A stretch of DNA of 64,000 bases from Marinobacter salexigens (GCF_018860765.1 NZ_JAHKPV010000015.1:14952-78951), one strand, 5' to 3'. Positions 49,304 through 58,231 are shown, counted from the stretch's first letter. The notes: generated from the sequence alone by a model not told the origin. Translations and numbers: made by a program.

Positions 49304-50206
49304 ATGGATCAGGAAATGATTGAGCGTAATCACTTGGAAGTTCTTCGAGCTGTGGAAGCGGAGGGCTCCCTGACAGCGGCAGCGAATCGCCTCCACCTCA
49401 CTCAGTCCGCACTGAGCCACTCTGTTCGTAAACTGGAGCAACAGCTGGGAACCCCAGTTTGGCTTAGAGAAGGGCGGCAGCTACGTCTGACTCAGGCTGG
49501 CAACCACCTGTTGGCTCTAGCCAACCGCCTGATACCACAGTTTGAGCATGCGGAAATGCTGATCGGCCAGTTTGCCAAAGGGCAGGCGGGTACCCTTCGT
49601 ATCGGCATGGAGTGCCACCCTTGTTATCAATGGTTGTTGAAAGTTGTAGGCCCCTACCTTAAACAGTGGCCATCGGTGGATGTGGACGTAAAACAGAAAT
49701 TTCAGTTCGGCGGAATTGGCGCGTTGTTTGGTCACGATATCGATATGCTGGTTACCCCGGATCCATTACACAGACCGGGCTTGGTGTTCGAACCAGTGTT
49801 TGATTACGAACAGGTGTTGGTGGTTTCGGCCAACCATGCTCTTGCTGGCAAGCCTTGGGCAGAGGCTGCCGATCTCGAACCAGAAACACTGATTACCTAT
49901 CCCGTAGCCATTGAGCGGTTGGACGTGTTCAATTATCTACTGGTGCCCGCAAACATGCGCCCAGCGCGCCACAAAACCATTGAAACTACCGACATTATGC
50001 TGCAAATGGTCGCTGCAGGGCGTGGGGTGGCAGCCTTGCCCCGCTGGCTGGTATCTGAATACAGCGACCGACTGGGCATAGTTCCGGTAAAACTGGGTAA
50101 GGAAGGCATCGCCAAACAAATATTTCTGGGCCGCCGTGAGCGCGATGTGGGGGTGCAATACATGGATTCCTTCATGAAGCTGGCGAGAGAGGTTCGCTGG
50201 CGCTAA
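49304..50206 (+). CDS. metR: LysR-type regulator, MetR
   Basis: Activates metE (with homocysteine as co-effector) and represses itself in enterobacteria. The 300-residue protein has the N-terminal winged helix-turn-helix (EVLRAVEAEGSLTAAANRLHLTQSALSHSVRKLEQQLG region, residues 8–45) and a LysR effector domain (residues 90–295) beginning GTLRIGMECHPCYQWL, a MetR-like feature. The start could be ATG 49304 or 49316. The assignment rests on similarity of the effector domain and on the divergent metE. Confidence 0.93.
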   Translation: MDQEMIERNHLEVLRAVEAEGSLTAAANRLHLTQSALSHSVRKLEQQLGTPVWLREGRQLRLTQAGNHLLALANRLIPQFEHAEMLIGQFAKGQAGTLRIGMECHPCYQWLLKVVGPYLKQWPSVDVDVKQKFQFGGIGALFGHDIDMLVTPDPLHRPGLVFEPVFDYEQVLVVSANHALAGKPWAEAADLEPETLITYPVAIERLDVFNYLLVPANMRPARHKTIETTDIMLQMVAAGRGVAALPRWLVSEYSDRLGIVPVKLGKEGIAKQIFLGRRERDVGVQYMDSFMKLAREVRWR

Positions 50207-50250
50207 GGTTTCGGTTACACTGCCCAAAAAATTTGTCAGGAATTACCCTT

Positions 50251-50643
50251 ATGAGCGAAACACCTCCCGATCTGAAATACATTGAAACCCATCAGTGGGT
50301 GCGCGTAGACGCCGACGGCACTGCCACAATAGGCATTACCGACTTTGCTCAGGAACAGTTGGGCGATGTGGTGTACATCGGTGTTCCGGAAGTCGGCGAT
50401 ACCGTTACTGGTGGTGAAGAAGCCGGCGTTGCCGAATCCGTAAAATCCGCCTCCGATGTGTTCAGCCCGGTAACCGGTGAGGTTGTTGAGATCAACGAGT
50501 CTCTTGAGGATGAGCCGGAGAAGGTTAACGAAGATCCTTACGGCGATGGCTGGATGTTCAAGGTCAAGCTTGCCGATAAAGGAGAGCTTGATGGGCTGAT
50601 GGATGCGGATACTTATTCGGAGCATTTAGCGGCTGTTGAATAA
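50251..50643 (+). CDS. gcvH: Glycine cleavage system H protein
   Basis: The lipoyl carrier protein of the glycine cleavage complex; it shuttles the aminomethyl group between P, T and L proteins. The 130-residue protein has HQWVRVDADGTATIGITDFAQ and the lipoylation motif ESVKSASDV with Lys65. ATG 50251 has CAGGA about ten bases upstream. gcvP and gcvT are not adjacent. A decayed second copy of its last third lies at 56837–56910, beside rlmI. Confidence 0.96.
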   Translation: MSETPPDLKYIETHQWVRVDADGTATIGITDFAQEQLGDVVYIGVPEVGDTVTGGEEAGVAESVKSASDVFSPVTGEVVEINESLEDEPEKVNEDPYGDGWMFKVKLADKGELDGLMDADTYSEHLAAVE

Positions 50644-51003
50644 ATCTGAGGGAAACGGCGGGCAAGGCTTTATATATAATCCCGCCCTGTTATTCTTCCC
50701 TCCTTAGGTAGTCGCCGCTGACCACTTCTCCCCTTTTCAGGCCTAAGTCTTAGGTTGTGTCAACTTTAGGACGGAGCCTTGTAGTTCCGTGGCGTGGAAA
50801 TTGAACCCATGCTATTCGGTTGCGTTGCAATCATTTGAAATGAGCTGAAAGAACTTACCGTCATGTTTGTTGAGGCGACGCTCACCATTTCAGCGTCTAC
50901 CAATCAATGTGGCGGTGATTTCTTCGGGCTTAGCCAAGCTTTTACAGAGCTGCTGAGCTTGCTTTTGATGGCGGTCACCGGCGTTGATTGTTTGAGCAGT
51001 TGA
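50644..51003. other. Gene-poor left edge of the inserted cassette
   Basis: This 360-base stretch starts with a hairpin (GGCGGG…CCCGCC, 50657–50686) spanning a TATAAT. Then sequence up to about 50715 aligns with the leader just before rlmI (both end CCTTAGGT). The rest (about 50720–51003) is unassigned, with stop codons in all frames I followed; it could be a relic of an older gene. Confidence 0.5.
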
Positions 51004-52041
51004 TTAAGCCTTCCCACGAATGCTTTCGGTGGTATAACCAAACCATTTCTTGAAGGCTCGATAAAAATTTGGTGGGTACTCATAGCCCAACAGGTAGCTA
51101 ATTTCCTGTAATGGAATCGCGGTGCTTTCTAGATATTTTTTGGCTAGCTCCATACGTACTTCCGAAACAATATGTCGATAATTAGTCCCAGCTTTTTTCA
51201 AACGTCGATGAAACGTATAGGTAGGGATTTTAAATCGCGCCGCCATTTCCTCCTGGCTTAGAAATCTTCTTTGGGGGCTTAACAGAAGGGTTTGGCGTAC
51301 CTCGTTAACCAAATTTGATTGCTCATCTAGTTGCGCCATGATCAGCAAGCATTGCTCGTGACAAAGTCTTGATGTTGCTGGGTTTGCCGCTGGGAACGGC
51401 AGGTCATACCAGGACTCTGGGAAAGATAGTTCCGTTTCAGGTTGATCAAAAGATATTATGCCGGGAAATATATCTTCATAAACTGACCTGTATCCCAAGT
51501 CAGGGTAGGCTAATTTTAGCTGAAGTTCAGTGCTTTCTGAAACCTCTGGTATGCGTTGGCATATCCAACTCCACGTTGCAGCCAGCCATTCTTCCTGAAG
51601 AGCTCTGGGATCGATTAGGGAACGAGCAGGCCACTCCAGCACCACAGAAACTCGACCGTCTCGGACACTGCGTTTTCCTGTAATCGGATGGGGTAGTAGC
51701 ACGGTGCCATTAAAGGTTAAATCCCAAGATTTTCTAAGGCTTTCCGCACTCAGAGATGCATAACCGAGAACGCCAATGTCGGTGATGTTATAGCGGCTGC
51801 CAAGGCGAAGAAAGAAACCACCTTGTGGTATCTGTGATGCCACTATTTCCAGCAACTGATAGTACTGTTGAAAGCTGAGCGAGCTTTCACCGGAGTTCAG
51901 ACTGTTGAGATCTAATCCAAGTTGTTCGAGCTGAGTGGATAGGTCTACTTGCAGATTCATATCTGTCAGGCACTGGCGAAAGTGTTTGAAGAAGTTCAGC
52001 GCAATCTGGCTTGTTTCATCTCTTATTTCACGGCGTTGCAT
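51004..52041 (-). CDS. AraC-family transcriptional regulator
   Basis: A 345-residue regulator. The N-terminal region (about residues 20–210) fits the arabinose-binding-like effector domain found in the OruR-type AraC group (GVLGYASLSAESLRKSWDL, LQEEWLAATW). The C-terminal AraC DNA-binding domain (about 245–340) has two helix-turn-helix units: EEMAARFKIPTYTFHRRLKKAG and QEISYLLGYEYPPNFYRAFK. The divergent amidohydrolase gene and the direct repeats at 52073–52109 suggest it controls the cassette. The inducer is unknown. Confidence 0.92.
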   Translation of the reverse strand: MQRREIRDETSQIALNFFKHFRQCLTDMNLQVDLSTQLEQLGLDLNSLNSGESSLSFQQYYQLLEIVASQIPQGGFFLRLGSRYNITDIGVLGYASLSAESLRKSWDLTFNGTVLLPHPITGKRSVRDGRVSVVLEWPARSLIDPRALQEEWLAATWSWICQRIPEVSESTELQLKLAYPDLGYRSVYEDIFPGIISFDQPETELSFPESWYDLPFPAANPATSRLCHEQCLLIMAQLDEQSNLVNEVRQTLLLSPQRRFLSQEEMAARFKIPTYTFHRRLKKAGTNYRHIVSEVRMELAKKYLESTAIPLQEISYLLGYEYPPNFYRAFKKWFGYTTESIRGKA

Positions 52042-52072
52042 AACAGTCCAGCCTTAAATGGCAAATGTCCCT

Positions 52073-52109
52073 TGTCATATAGTGATATTAGTGTGTCATG
52101 TAATGATAT
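52073..52109. promoter_or_regulatory. Tandem direct-repeat operator
   Basis: Two 16-base direct repeats, TGTCATATAGTGATAT (52073–52088) and TGTCATGTAATGATAT (52094–52109), match at 14 positions. They are offset by 21 bases, two helical turns. They lie between divergent araC-type and amidohydrolase genes. Such spacing is what dimeric AraC activators recognise. Confidence 0.7.
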
Positions 52110-52175
52110 CGTTGGCAAGATTTCATGCTGCTATGATTCGTTCATCCAATAACCAAAATAACAGCAGAAGGTTCA

Positions 52176-53936
52176 GTGACGGACATGAGCAACGCCGAAA
52201 ATTATCGATCTAGCCATACTGGAAAAAGTGCAGGCAAAGCTGATCTGGTTTTCCTAAATGGAAAAATTTATACGGTAAATAACAGTCAGCCCTGGGTTGA
52301 GGCTGTTGCCATCAAAGATGGTTCCTTTATTGCCGTTGGTGATAATAGTCTGGTGCAAGGGCACATCGACGATCACACCCATGTGGTTGATCTTGACGGC
52401 TCATTTACTATGCCTGGCATCTACGATATGCATACCCATCCAGATCTTGCTTTGGCTCCAGGTTATGCCGGTTACTTGGATGTTGGGTTAGATAGTCCGA
52501 CGCCAGAGGATATTAAAAAAAGCATCTTAAACTATGCCGAATTGAATCCGGGCGATGGCTGGATATACGGGCAATACTTCGTCCACTTTGAATTCAAAAG
52601 AGCAGGTGTTGAAGCTGGTCGGGAGTGGTTGGATAGCATTATTTCGAATAGGCCGGTGGCGATTTTAGATCGCTCCTGGGGATCGATGATGGCCAACTCC
52701 AAAGCGCTTGAGCTCTCCGGTATTACTGAGCAAACCCCTGACCCGGGCAACGGCTATATTTCGCGTGATTCGATCACCGGTGAGCCTACAGGAATATTGG
52801 TTGATGGCGGTTATGCAATGATTCATGCGGCTATGCCTCCAACTCCGATGCATGCTCTCAAGCGAGCGTATCGTGAAGGAATTCAATATCAAAGCGGGCG
52901 CGGAGTAGTCGGCACGAAATATATGCATGTCTGCGAGCACCGTCTGAACGCCCTGAAAGCAATCGATGATGTTGGCGAGATGTCGCTGCGGGTTGAAGCC
53001 GCTATCAGTTGGCAAGATGATATTTTTCCGGTTAAACGGCGCTGGGAGTTGATTGCTGGCGAACGTCATTTTTACCGCAGCGCCCGATTGAATGCCAATG
53101 CGGTAAAGTTTCACTTTGATGGGACTCACGAAACTCAATCATCATATTTTGCGACGCCTTATGAAGGAAGGAGCGATTGGCGCGGAAGTCTGAACCTGAC
53201 TCCGGAACATATTGCCGATATGGTAGCCGACCTAGACCGTAAAGGGATTCGAGTCGTGGCGCACTGCACCGGGGACGCCGCATCAGACATATTTCTCGAC
53301 GCTGTTGCTGAGGCCCGCCGCCGTAATGGTGATCAGGGTATTCGTCATCAATGCGCGCATTCATCAGTGTTACTGGACGAAAACCTGCCACGTTTTAAAG
53401 CGCTTAATGTCACTGCCGAATTTTCACCTGTGGCTTGGTATCCCTACCCATTTTCAAGAGCTCGTGCGCAGGCCAATGGCGAAGAGCGCTCTCAGAGGCT
53501 GTTCAATTTTAAGGGTGTCCTTGACGCAGGAGGTGTGGCTGTAATGGGCACGGACTGGCCTGTATCCAATATCAATCCATGGGTTGGTTTCGAAGCGATG
53601 GTGACCCGACAAAACCCGTGGCAAGAAGATGAAGGGCAATTCTATGGACAGCCGATTGCCTTAGAGCAGGCGATAAAGGTTATGACCATAAATGGCGCTT
53701 GGTGCATGGGGATCGACCATAAGGCAGGCAGTATTGAAGTAGGAAAATCGGCTGACCTGATTGTGCTGGATCGAAATCTGTTTGAGATACCTGCCAAGGG
53801 AAATATTCATAGCACTCAAGTTGATCTGACGTTGATTGAAGGTCAGTTTGTCTGGGATCGTCACGGACGCTTTAATGATACTGAGTTGGCAGCTACCTGG
53901 CGGGAAGAACTGCCTGAATTTTGCGATAAAATGTGA
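52176..53936 (+). CDS. Metal-dependent amidohydrolase, YtcJ-like (Amidohydro_3)
   Basis: A 586-residue amidohydrolase-superfamily enzyme with a TIM-barrel core and small flanking beta domain. Metal-site motifs are visible: GIYDMHTHPD (HxH) near residue 89, a Lys in NAVKFHFDGTHE, RVVAHCTGD, RHQCAHSSVL and the final Asp in GTDWPVSN. The N- and C-terminal strands (ADLVFLNGKIYTVN; KSADLIVLDRNLFEIP) are typical. The substrate is unknown; related proteins hydrolyse amides, carbamates or cyclic ureides. The GTG start at 52176 has AGAAGG just upstream; ATG 52185 is possible. It is the first gene of a likely three-gene operon. Confidence 0.88.
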   Translation: MTDMSNAENYRSSHTGKSAGKADLVFLNGKIYTVNNSQPWVEAVAIKDGSFIAVGDNSLVQGHIDDHTHVVDLDGSFTMPGIYDMHTHPDLALAPGYAGYLDVGLDSPTPEDIKKSILNYAELNPGDGWIYGQYFVHFEFKRAGVEAGREWLDSIISNRPVAILDRSWGSMMANSKALELSGITEQTPDPGNGYISRDSITGEPTGILVDGGYAMIHAAMPPTPMHALKRAYREGIQYQSGRGVVGTKYMHVCEHRLNALKAIDDVGEMSLRVEAAISWQDDIFPVKRRWELIAGERHFYRSARLNANAVKFHFDGTHETQSSYFATPYEGRSDWRGSLNLTPEHIADMVADLDRKGIRVVAHCTGDAASDIFLDAVAEARRRNGDQGIRHQCAHSSVLLDENLPRFKALNVTAEFSPVAWYPYPFSRARAQANGEERSQRLFNFKGVLDAGGVAVMGTDWPVSNINPWVGFEAMVTRQNPWQEDEGQFYGQPIALEQAIKVMTINGAWCMGIDHKAGSIEVGKSADLIVLDRNLFEIPAKGNIHSTQVDLTLIEGQFVWDRHGRFNDTELAATWREELPEFCDKM

Positions 53937-53974
53937 GCGTCAATTAATTAAACGTAGATGAATTTAATAATTTT

Positions 53975-54910
53975 ATGAAAATAATAAATAAAGAAGTTCC
54001 CGTTACTATCGTCTCAGGTTTTCTAGGTTCAGGCAAGACAACGTTACTCAATCGAATACTGAATGGTAAGCACGGCCTCAAAATTGCGGTAATGGTGAAT
54101 GATTTCGGCGAAATCAATATCGATAGCCAGCTTATTGTCAGTGCAGAGCAAAATGTAATGAGTCTGGCCAATGGTTGTATTTGCTGCACGGTAGAATCCG
54201 ACTTAATTGAGCAGCTCGACGTTTTACTCAATCTTCGAGAGGGGCGGCCAGATTATATTCTCATCGAAACAAGTGGTGTGTCTGACCCTGGAAGGGTGGT
54301 CCACACCCTTCGGTATCCGCGTTTCAGGGAAAAGCTGCGCATTGATAGCGTGATTTGTATGCTAGATGCAGAACAGTTCTCCAGTTTGCCTGCTGAAGTG
54401 GAGCAATTAGCAATGAGGCAGCTAGAAGTAGCCGATATTGTGGTCATTAATAAAGCCGACCTTTCCAGTGAAGAAAAAATAAATGATATTAAAGCGAACT
54501 GGTTATTCCCTAGTGCGCGAGTCTATGAAACGAGCTTTGCTGAGATTCCATTTGACCTGTTGATAGGAGTTGATGAGTTCAGTGAAAAAGATGGCTATCA
54601 GTCTGTCAATCACGGAAAATTGTTTTCAAGTTTTAAATGGGAGACTAACAAACCGCTGTCACTGAAGAAGCTTAGGGTGTGCCTCAGTAATCTTCCCAGT
54701 AATGTATACCGGGTAAAAGGTATTGTTAGTCTGGATGCTGTTCCTGATCAGTACTGCACGGTTCATATGGTAGGGACGCGGATTTCAATAGAGAAGCTGT
54801 CAGGGTTAAAGCCTTCGGGTGATGCCTCTAGGTTAATCATTATTGGGTTCGGGTTTGCTGAAATAGATGATATAAAGGAGGATTTATCGGAGTGTGTTGT
54901 TTGTATTTGA
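53975..54910 (+). CDS. CobW/COG0523-family GTPase, putative metallochaperone
   Basis: A 311-residue G3E-family GTPase. It has Walker A FLGSGKTTLLN near residue 18, the metal-binding GCICC near residue 68, the Walker B region ILIETSGVSDP, and NKAD for guanine specificity. The C-terminal CobW_C domain (about 215–305) is present. The family delivers zinc, cobalt or iron to partner enzymes. Here the partner is plausibly the metal-dependent amidohydrolase 38 bases upstream. The DNA is clearly AT-rich relative to flanking genes. Confidence 0.9.
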   Translation: MKIINKEVPVTIVSGFLGSGKTTLLNRILNGKHGLKIAVMVNDFGEINIDSQLIVSAEQNVMSLANGCICCTVESDLIEQLDVLLNLREGRPDYILIETSGVSDPGRVVHTLRYPRFREKLRIDSVICMLDAEQFSSLPAEVEQLAMRQLEVADIVVINKADLSSEEKINDIKANWLFPSARVYETSFAEIPFDLLIGVDEFSEKDGYQSVNHGKLFSSFKWETNKPLSLKKLRVCLSNLPSNVYRVKGIVSLDAVPDQYCTVHMVGTRISIEKLSGLKPSGDASRLIIIGFGFAEIDDIKEDLSECVVCI

Positions 54911-55000
54911 TTTAATTTTAAAGTCTGTAGTGAATGATAATGATTTGAGTCCGGTGGGATGATTTTTAATCAACTAAAATAAACAAAAAATGGTGAAGTT

Positions 55001-56563
55001 ATGACCGGTGTAGAAAGAGATAGTAATGGGTTTCTTGGGGATTATGATAAACCTTTGTTTTTCTCTGTCGCCCTAGTGACCATGGTAGTGGTACTTTTTG
55101 GCGTTATCAGTCCTGATGTGTTGAAGGCGTATGCAGGAAAAATGCATCATTATTTAAGTTCGACGTTTGGTTGGTCATATATACTTGCCATCAGTACTTA
55201 TGTTGCTCTGGGGCTTTGGGTTGGGTTTAGTAAATATGGCAACCTTAAGCTCGGAAAAGCTGAAGATAAGCCTGAATTTACCCGATTTTCTTGGGTTGCC
55301 ATGTTGTTCAGTTGTGGCATCGGTTCTGGTTTTGTACTTTGGGGGGTAGCTGAGCCTCTGTATCATTACATGCAGACGCCTTATATGGCAGAGCCTGGTA
55401 CCCCTAAGGCAATGGAAGTCTCACTGCAGATCGCGTCGATGCACTGGGGCCTTCATAGCTGGATGGGTTATTGTGTGGTTGGCTTATGCATTGCCTTCCC
55501 GGCATTTCGCTACGGTAAACCCATGAACATTGGTACGTCTCTACATGGGCTATTAGGTGATAAAACTCAATCAAGTATTTGGGCGCGATTGCTGGACCTT
55601 ATTGGCGCGGTAGCCACCATCGGTGGTATCGCAACGGTTGTCGGCCTGGGTGTTATTTCTCTTGAGTATGGTGTGCAACATTTGTTTGGTATTCAAACGG
55701 GTACCGGAAGTAAGATTGGCATCATGGTCACCCTTATCGTGCTGTATTGTATTTCTGTATGTACAGGCTTGAAACGAGGGATTAATTTTCTTAGTACATT
55801 GAATGTTGTGGTTATGATTGGAATTTGCCTGTTCGTTTTTATGAGCGGCGACACTAACACTATTTTGCGGCTATTCGTTACCGGTATTGGTAACTATCTG
55901 GGTAATATTCTGCCAATGGCATTTTGGGCCGATCCGGGTAACTCCAGTGAGTGGATTAACCATTGGACGTTGTTTTTCTGGCTGATCGTGATTTCTTGGG
56001 CCCCCTTCGTAGGTGGTTTTGTCGCGCGCATTTCACGTGGCCGTACTTTACGTGAATTCGTACTGTTTGCGGTTCTGACTCCGACCGTTTGTAGCATGTT
56101 CTGGTTTGCCACTATCGGAACTACTGCAATGCAAATCGAAGTTGCCGGTCATGTTCAGCTTTTTGAAGCTGTAAAGCAAAATTTGGGGTCTGGTATTTAT
56201 CTACTATTGGAGACGCTTCCTGCAGCGGATTTGATGGCTCCAGTCGTATTCTTTTCTATGGTTGTGTTTCTGATTACTTCTGCTGATTCAGCCTCATTCT
56301 TCGTTGCGATGCAGATGTCTAAAGGTGCTCTGGATCCAACCCTTTCAATGAAGTTAGTTTGGGGTGTGTTTACCGGAGTACTTGCTGTCGTATTGTTAGT
56401 AAGTGGTGGGTTGCAAGCGGTTCAAACGGCTTCAATAGTTGCGGGTAGTCCATTCGCTATAGGTATTGGATTTATGATCTGGTCTCTGCTTAAGTCATTG
56501 AGGCATGAGTATGATCTTGAATTTGGAGCAAAATCAATGAGGAAGCTAGTTGTTCAGCCTTGA
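55001..56563 (+). CDS. BCCT-family transporter
   Basis: A 520-residue betaine/carnitine/choline-type transporter with about 12 membrane segments. It has conserved blocks FSCGIGSGFVLWGVAEPLYH, SMHWGLHSWMGY, WAPFVGGFVARISRGRT, and FWFATIGTTA near residue 370. The tail is short and lacks the long osmosensory extensions of BetP or BetT, so a catabolic or exchange role is more likely than osmotic control. It follows the CobW gene by 90 bases. The substrate is likely a quaternary amine or similar, but this cannot be fixed from sequence. Confidence 0.92.
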   Translation: MTGVERDSNGFLGDYDKPLFFSVALVTMVVVLFGVISPDVLKAYAGKMHHYLSSTFGWSYILAISTYVALGLWVGFSKYGNLKLGKAEDKPEFTRFSWVAMLFSCGIGSGFVLWGVAEPLYHYMQTPYMAEPGTPKAMEVSLQIASMHWGLHSWMGYCVVGLCIAFPAFRYGKPMNIGTSLHGLLGDKTQSSIWARLLDLIGAVATIGGIATVVGLGVISLEYGVQHLFGIQTGTGSKIGIMVTLIVLYCISVCTGLKRGINFLSTLNVVVMIGICLFVFMSGDTNTILRLFVTGIGNYLGNILPMAFWADPGNSSEWINHWTLFFWLIVISWAPFVGGFVARISRGRTLREFVLFAVLTPTVCSMFWFATIGTTAMQIEVAGHVQLFEAVKQNLGSGIYLLLETLPAADLMAPVVFFSMVVFLITSADSASFFVAMQMSKGALDPTLSMKLVWGVFTGVLAVVLLVSGGLQAVQTASIVAGSPFAIGIGFMIWSLLKSLRHEYDLEFGAKSMRKLVVQP

Positions 56564-56677
56564 TGTTATAGGAACGGTTTGATCAACATCCGATTTTCCG
56601 CCAAATCTCTTTTTAACTCGATTGAAATAGATTCGAAGACGATTCGGGCGCACCTCGTTCTACCATTTGTTCTTTTT

Positions 56678-56716
56678 GTGCCCAAATTCCGCCAAAATGG
56701 CGGGGTATGGGCGCAC
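56678..56716. terminator. Nested hairpin downstream of the BCCT gene
   Basis: An inner perfect hairpin CCGCCA-AAA-TGGCGG is enclosed by an outer GTGCCCA / TGGGC-GCAC pairing. A CTTTTT run precedes it. It may terminate or attenuate the cassette transcript. The surrounding gap (56564–56836) shows no gene. Confidence 0.45.
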
Positions 56717-56836
56717 TGACGCGAGGCCGACAGGTGTTTTTCACTGCTTGGCAAGTTGGTGAACGCGGCCAGAACGTGTAACCGGGTACTGGTTTTGGCC
56801 GAGCCGCGTAACGGGTGTTTCCGTAACCAAAGGTCT

Positions 56837-56910
56837 GATTCTTACGGCGATGGCTGAATGTTTAAAGTAAGGCTTTCCGATAAAGGTGAGCTTGATGGGT
56901 TGATGGGTGC
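56837..56910 (+). pseudogene. Decayed 3' fragment of gcvH
   Basis: The sequence aligns with gcvH from codon 95 onward: GATTCTTACGGCGATGGC here against GATCCTTACGGCGATGGC at 50533, and TCCGATAAAGGTGAGCTTGA against GCCGATAAAGGAGAGCTTGA. The Trp codon after GDG is now TGA, and the frame is broken later. Downstream similarity continues into the region just before rlmI (to about 56970), which pairs with 50665–50715. It is a non-functional remnant. Confidence 0.85.
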
Positions 56911-56976
56911 GCCCGCTTAGGCTTCGTGTATAATTCTCGCCCGGTTTTATTCCCTTCTCCCCCTTAGGTGGTTGTC

Positions 56977-58173
56977 ATGAATTTCCCTGTTTTATATCTA
57001 CGCAAAGGCGCTGAGCGCAGGCTTCGGGCTGGCCACCTTTGGGTTTACAGCAACGAAGTGGATATTCAGCGCTCACCGCTAACGCAGTTTGAGGCGGGCA
57101 CACAGGCCGAGCTGCGGGCTTCCAATGATAAGCCATTGGGTGTGATTTTCGTGAATCCACACGCCTTGATCTGTGGACGCCTGATCAGTCGTGATGCTGC
57201 ACAGGGCATGACACCGAACCGGCTGACCCAGCGCATGGAAATGGCGCTGGTGCTGCGGGAGAGGCTGTTCGATAAACCCTTCTACCGTTGGGTGTTCGGC
57301 GATAGCGATGGACTTTCCGGGCTGGTTATAGACCGCTTTGGTGATACGGTCGTCGTCCAGATATCCACTGCAGGGATGGAACAGATGAAAGAGTCTATCG
57401 TTCGTGCGGTTCAACGGTTGGCGCACGCGAAAGCCATCATTCTTAAAAACGACGGCAAGATGCGCAGCGTTGAAGGGCTGAGCTCATACGTTGAGCAGGT
57501 CCATGGCCCAGAGGCGACGCTGCTAGAAGTGGAAGAAAATGGCGTTCGGTTTGAGGTACCTCTTGAAGGCGGCCAGAAGACAGGCTGGTTTTACGATCAC
57601 CGCATGAATCGCCAGCGCCTTCAGGCTTACGCACCGGGCAAACGGGTGCTGGACGTGTTCAGCTACGTGGGTGGCTGGGGTATTCAAGCCGCCTGTGCAG
57701 GCGCCACTCAGGTTACCTGTGTGGATAGCTCTTCTGCTGCAGTTGATTCTGTGCACCACAATGCAAAACTCAATGGTTTGGATAACGTGGAAACCATTGA
57801 GGGCGATGCTTTTGATGCCTTGAAAGCGCTGGCGGAAGAAAAGGAAAAGTACGATATCGTCGTGCTGGATCCGCCCGCCTTTATTCCCCGTCGTCGCGAC
57901 CAAAAAGCCGGAGAGCAGGCTTATGCACGCTTAAACCAGCTTGGCTTACGGCTGCTGGACAGGGATGGAATTCTCGTGTCTGCCTCTTGCTCTATGCATC
58001 TCTCTCAGGAAAAGCTGGTGGATATCATTCGGGGCAGCGGGCGCAAGATCGACCGTTTCGTGCAACTGCTCGAGCAGGGGCATCAGGCGCCAGATCATCC
58101 GATTATTCCGGGAATTCCTGAGACGGACTACATTAAATCCTGCTTTATACGGTCCCTCACCGGTTTTATGTAA
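56977..58173 (+). CDS. rlmI: 23S rRNA m5C1962 methyltransferase
   Basis: Methylates C1962 of 23S rRNA using S-adenosylmethionine. The 398-residue protein has an N-terminal PUA domain (LRKGAERRLRAGHLWVYSNEV, residues 6–80), then a Rossmann-type methyltransferase: GQKTGWFYDHRMNR, VLDVFSYVGGWGIQAACAGA, VVLDPPAFIPRRRD and the catalytic-region SCSMHLSQEK. The length is nearly that of E. coli RlmI (396). ATG 56977 has AGGTGG upstream; GTG 56968 in frame is possible. Confidence 0.93.
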   Translation: MNFPVLYLRKGAERRLRAGHLWVYSNEVDIQRSPLTQFEAGTQAELRASNDKPLGVIFVNPHALICGRLISRDAAQGMTPNRLTQRMEMALVLRERLFDKPFYRWVFGDSDGLSGLVIDRFGDTVVVQISTAGMEQMKESIVRAVQRLAHAKAIILKNDGKMRSVEGLSSYVEQVHGPEATLLEVEENGVRFEVPLEGGQKTGWFYDHRMNRQRLQAYAPGKRVLDVFSYVGGWGIQAACAGATQVTCVDSSSAAVDSVHHNAKLNGLDNVETIEGDAFDALKALAEEKEKYDIVVLDPPAFIPRRRDQKAGEQAYARLNQLGLRLLDRDGILVSASCSMHLSQEKLVDIIRGSGRKIDRFVQLLEQGHQAPDHPIIPGIPETDYIKSCFIRSLTGFM

Positions 58174-58180
58174 TATCAAC

Positions 58181-58215
58181 ACTGAGCCCGCCTTCCGAGA
58201 GAAGGCGGGCTCAGT
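58181..58215. terminator. Perfect hairpin between rlmI and the HAD gene
   Basis: A perfect 15-bp stem (ACTGAGCCCGCCTTC / GAAGGCGGGCTCAGT) with a 5-base loop lies between convergent genes. There is no long T-run on either strand, but its strength and place make it a likely shared terminator. Confidence 0.7.
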
Positions 58216-58231
58216 CTCTCTGCAGCGGGAA

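Noticed and set aside
51004..56563. Cassette as a phage or integrative element
   Set aside because: There is no integrase, excisionase, phage or conjugation gene in the segment, only metabolic and regulatory genes.
56689..56703. CCGCCA-AAA-TGGCGG as an insertion-sequence end
   Set aside because: It is a single palindrome with no partner, target duplication or transposase; a transcript hairpin is simpler.
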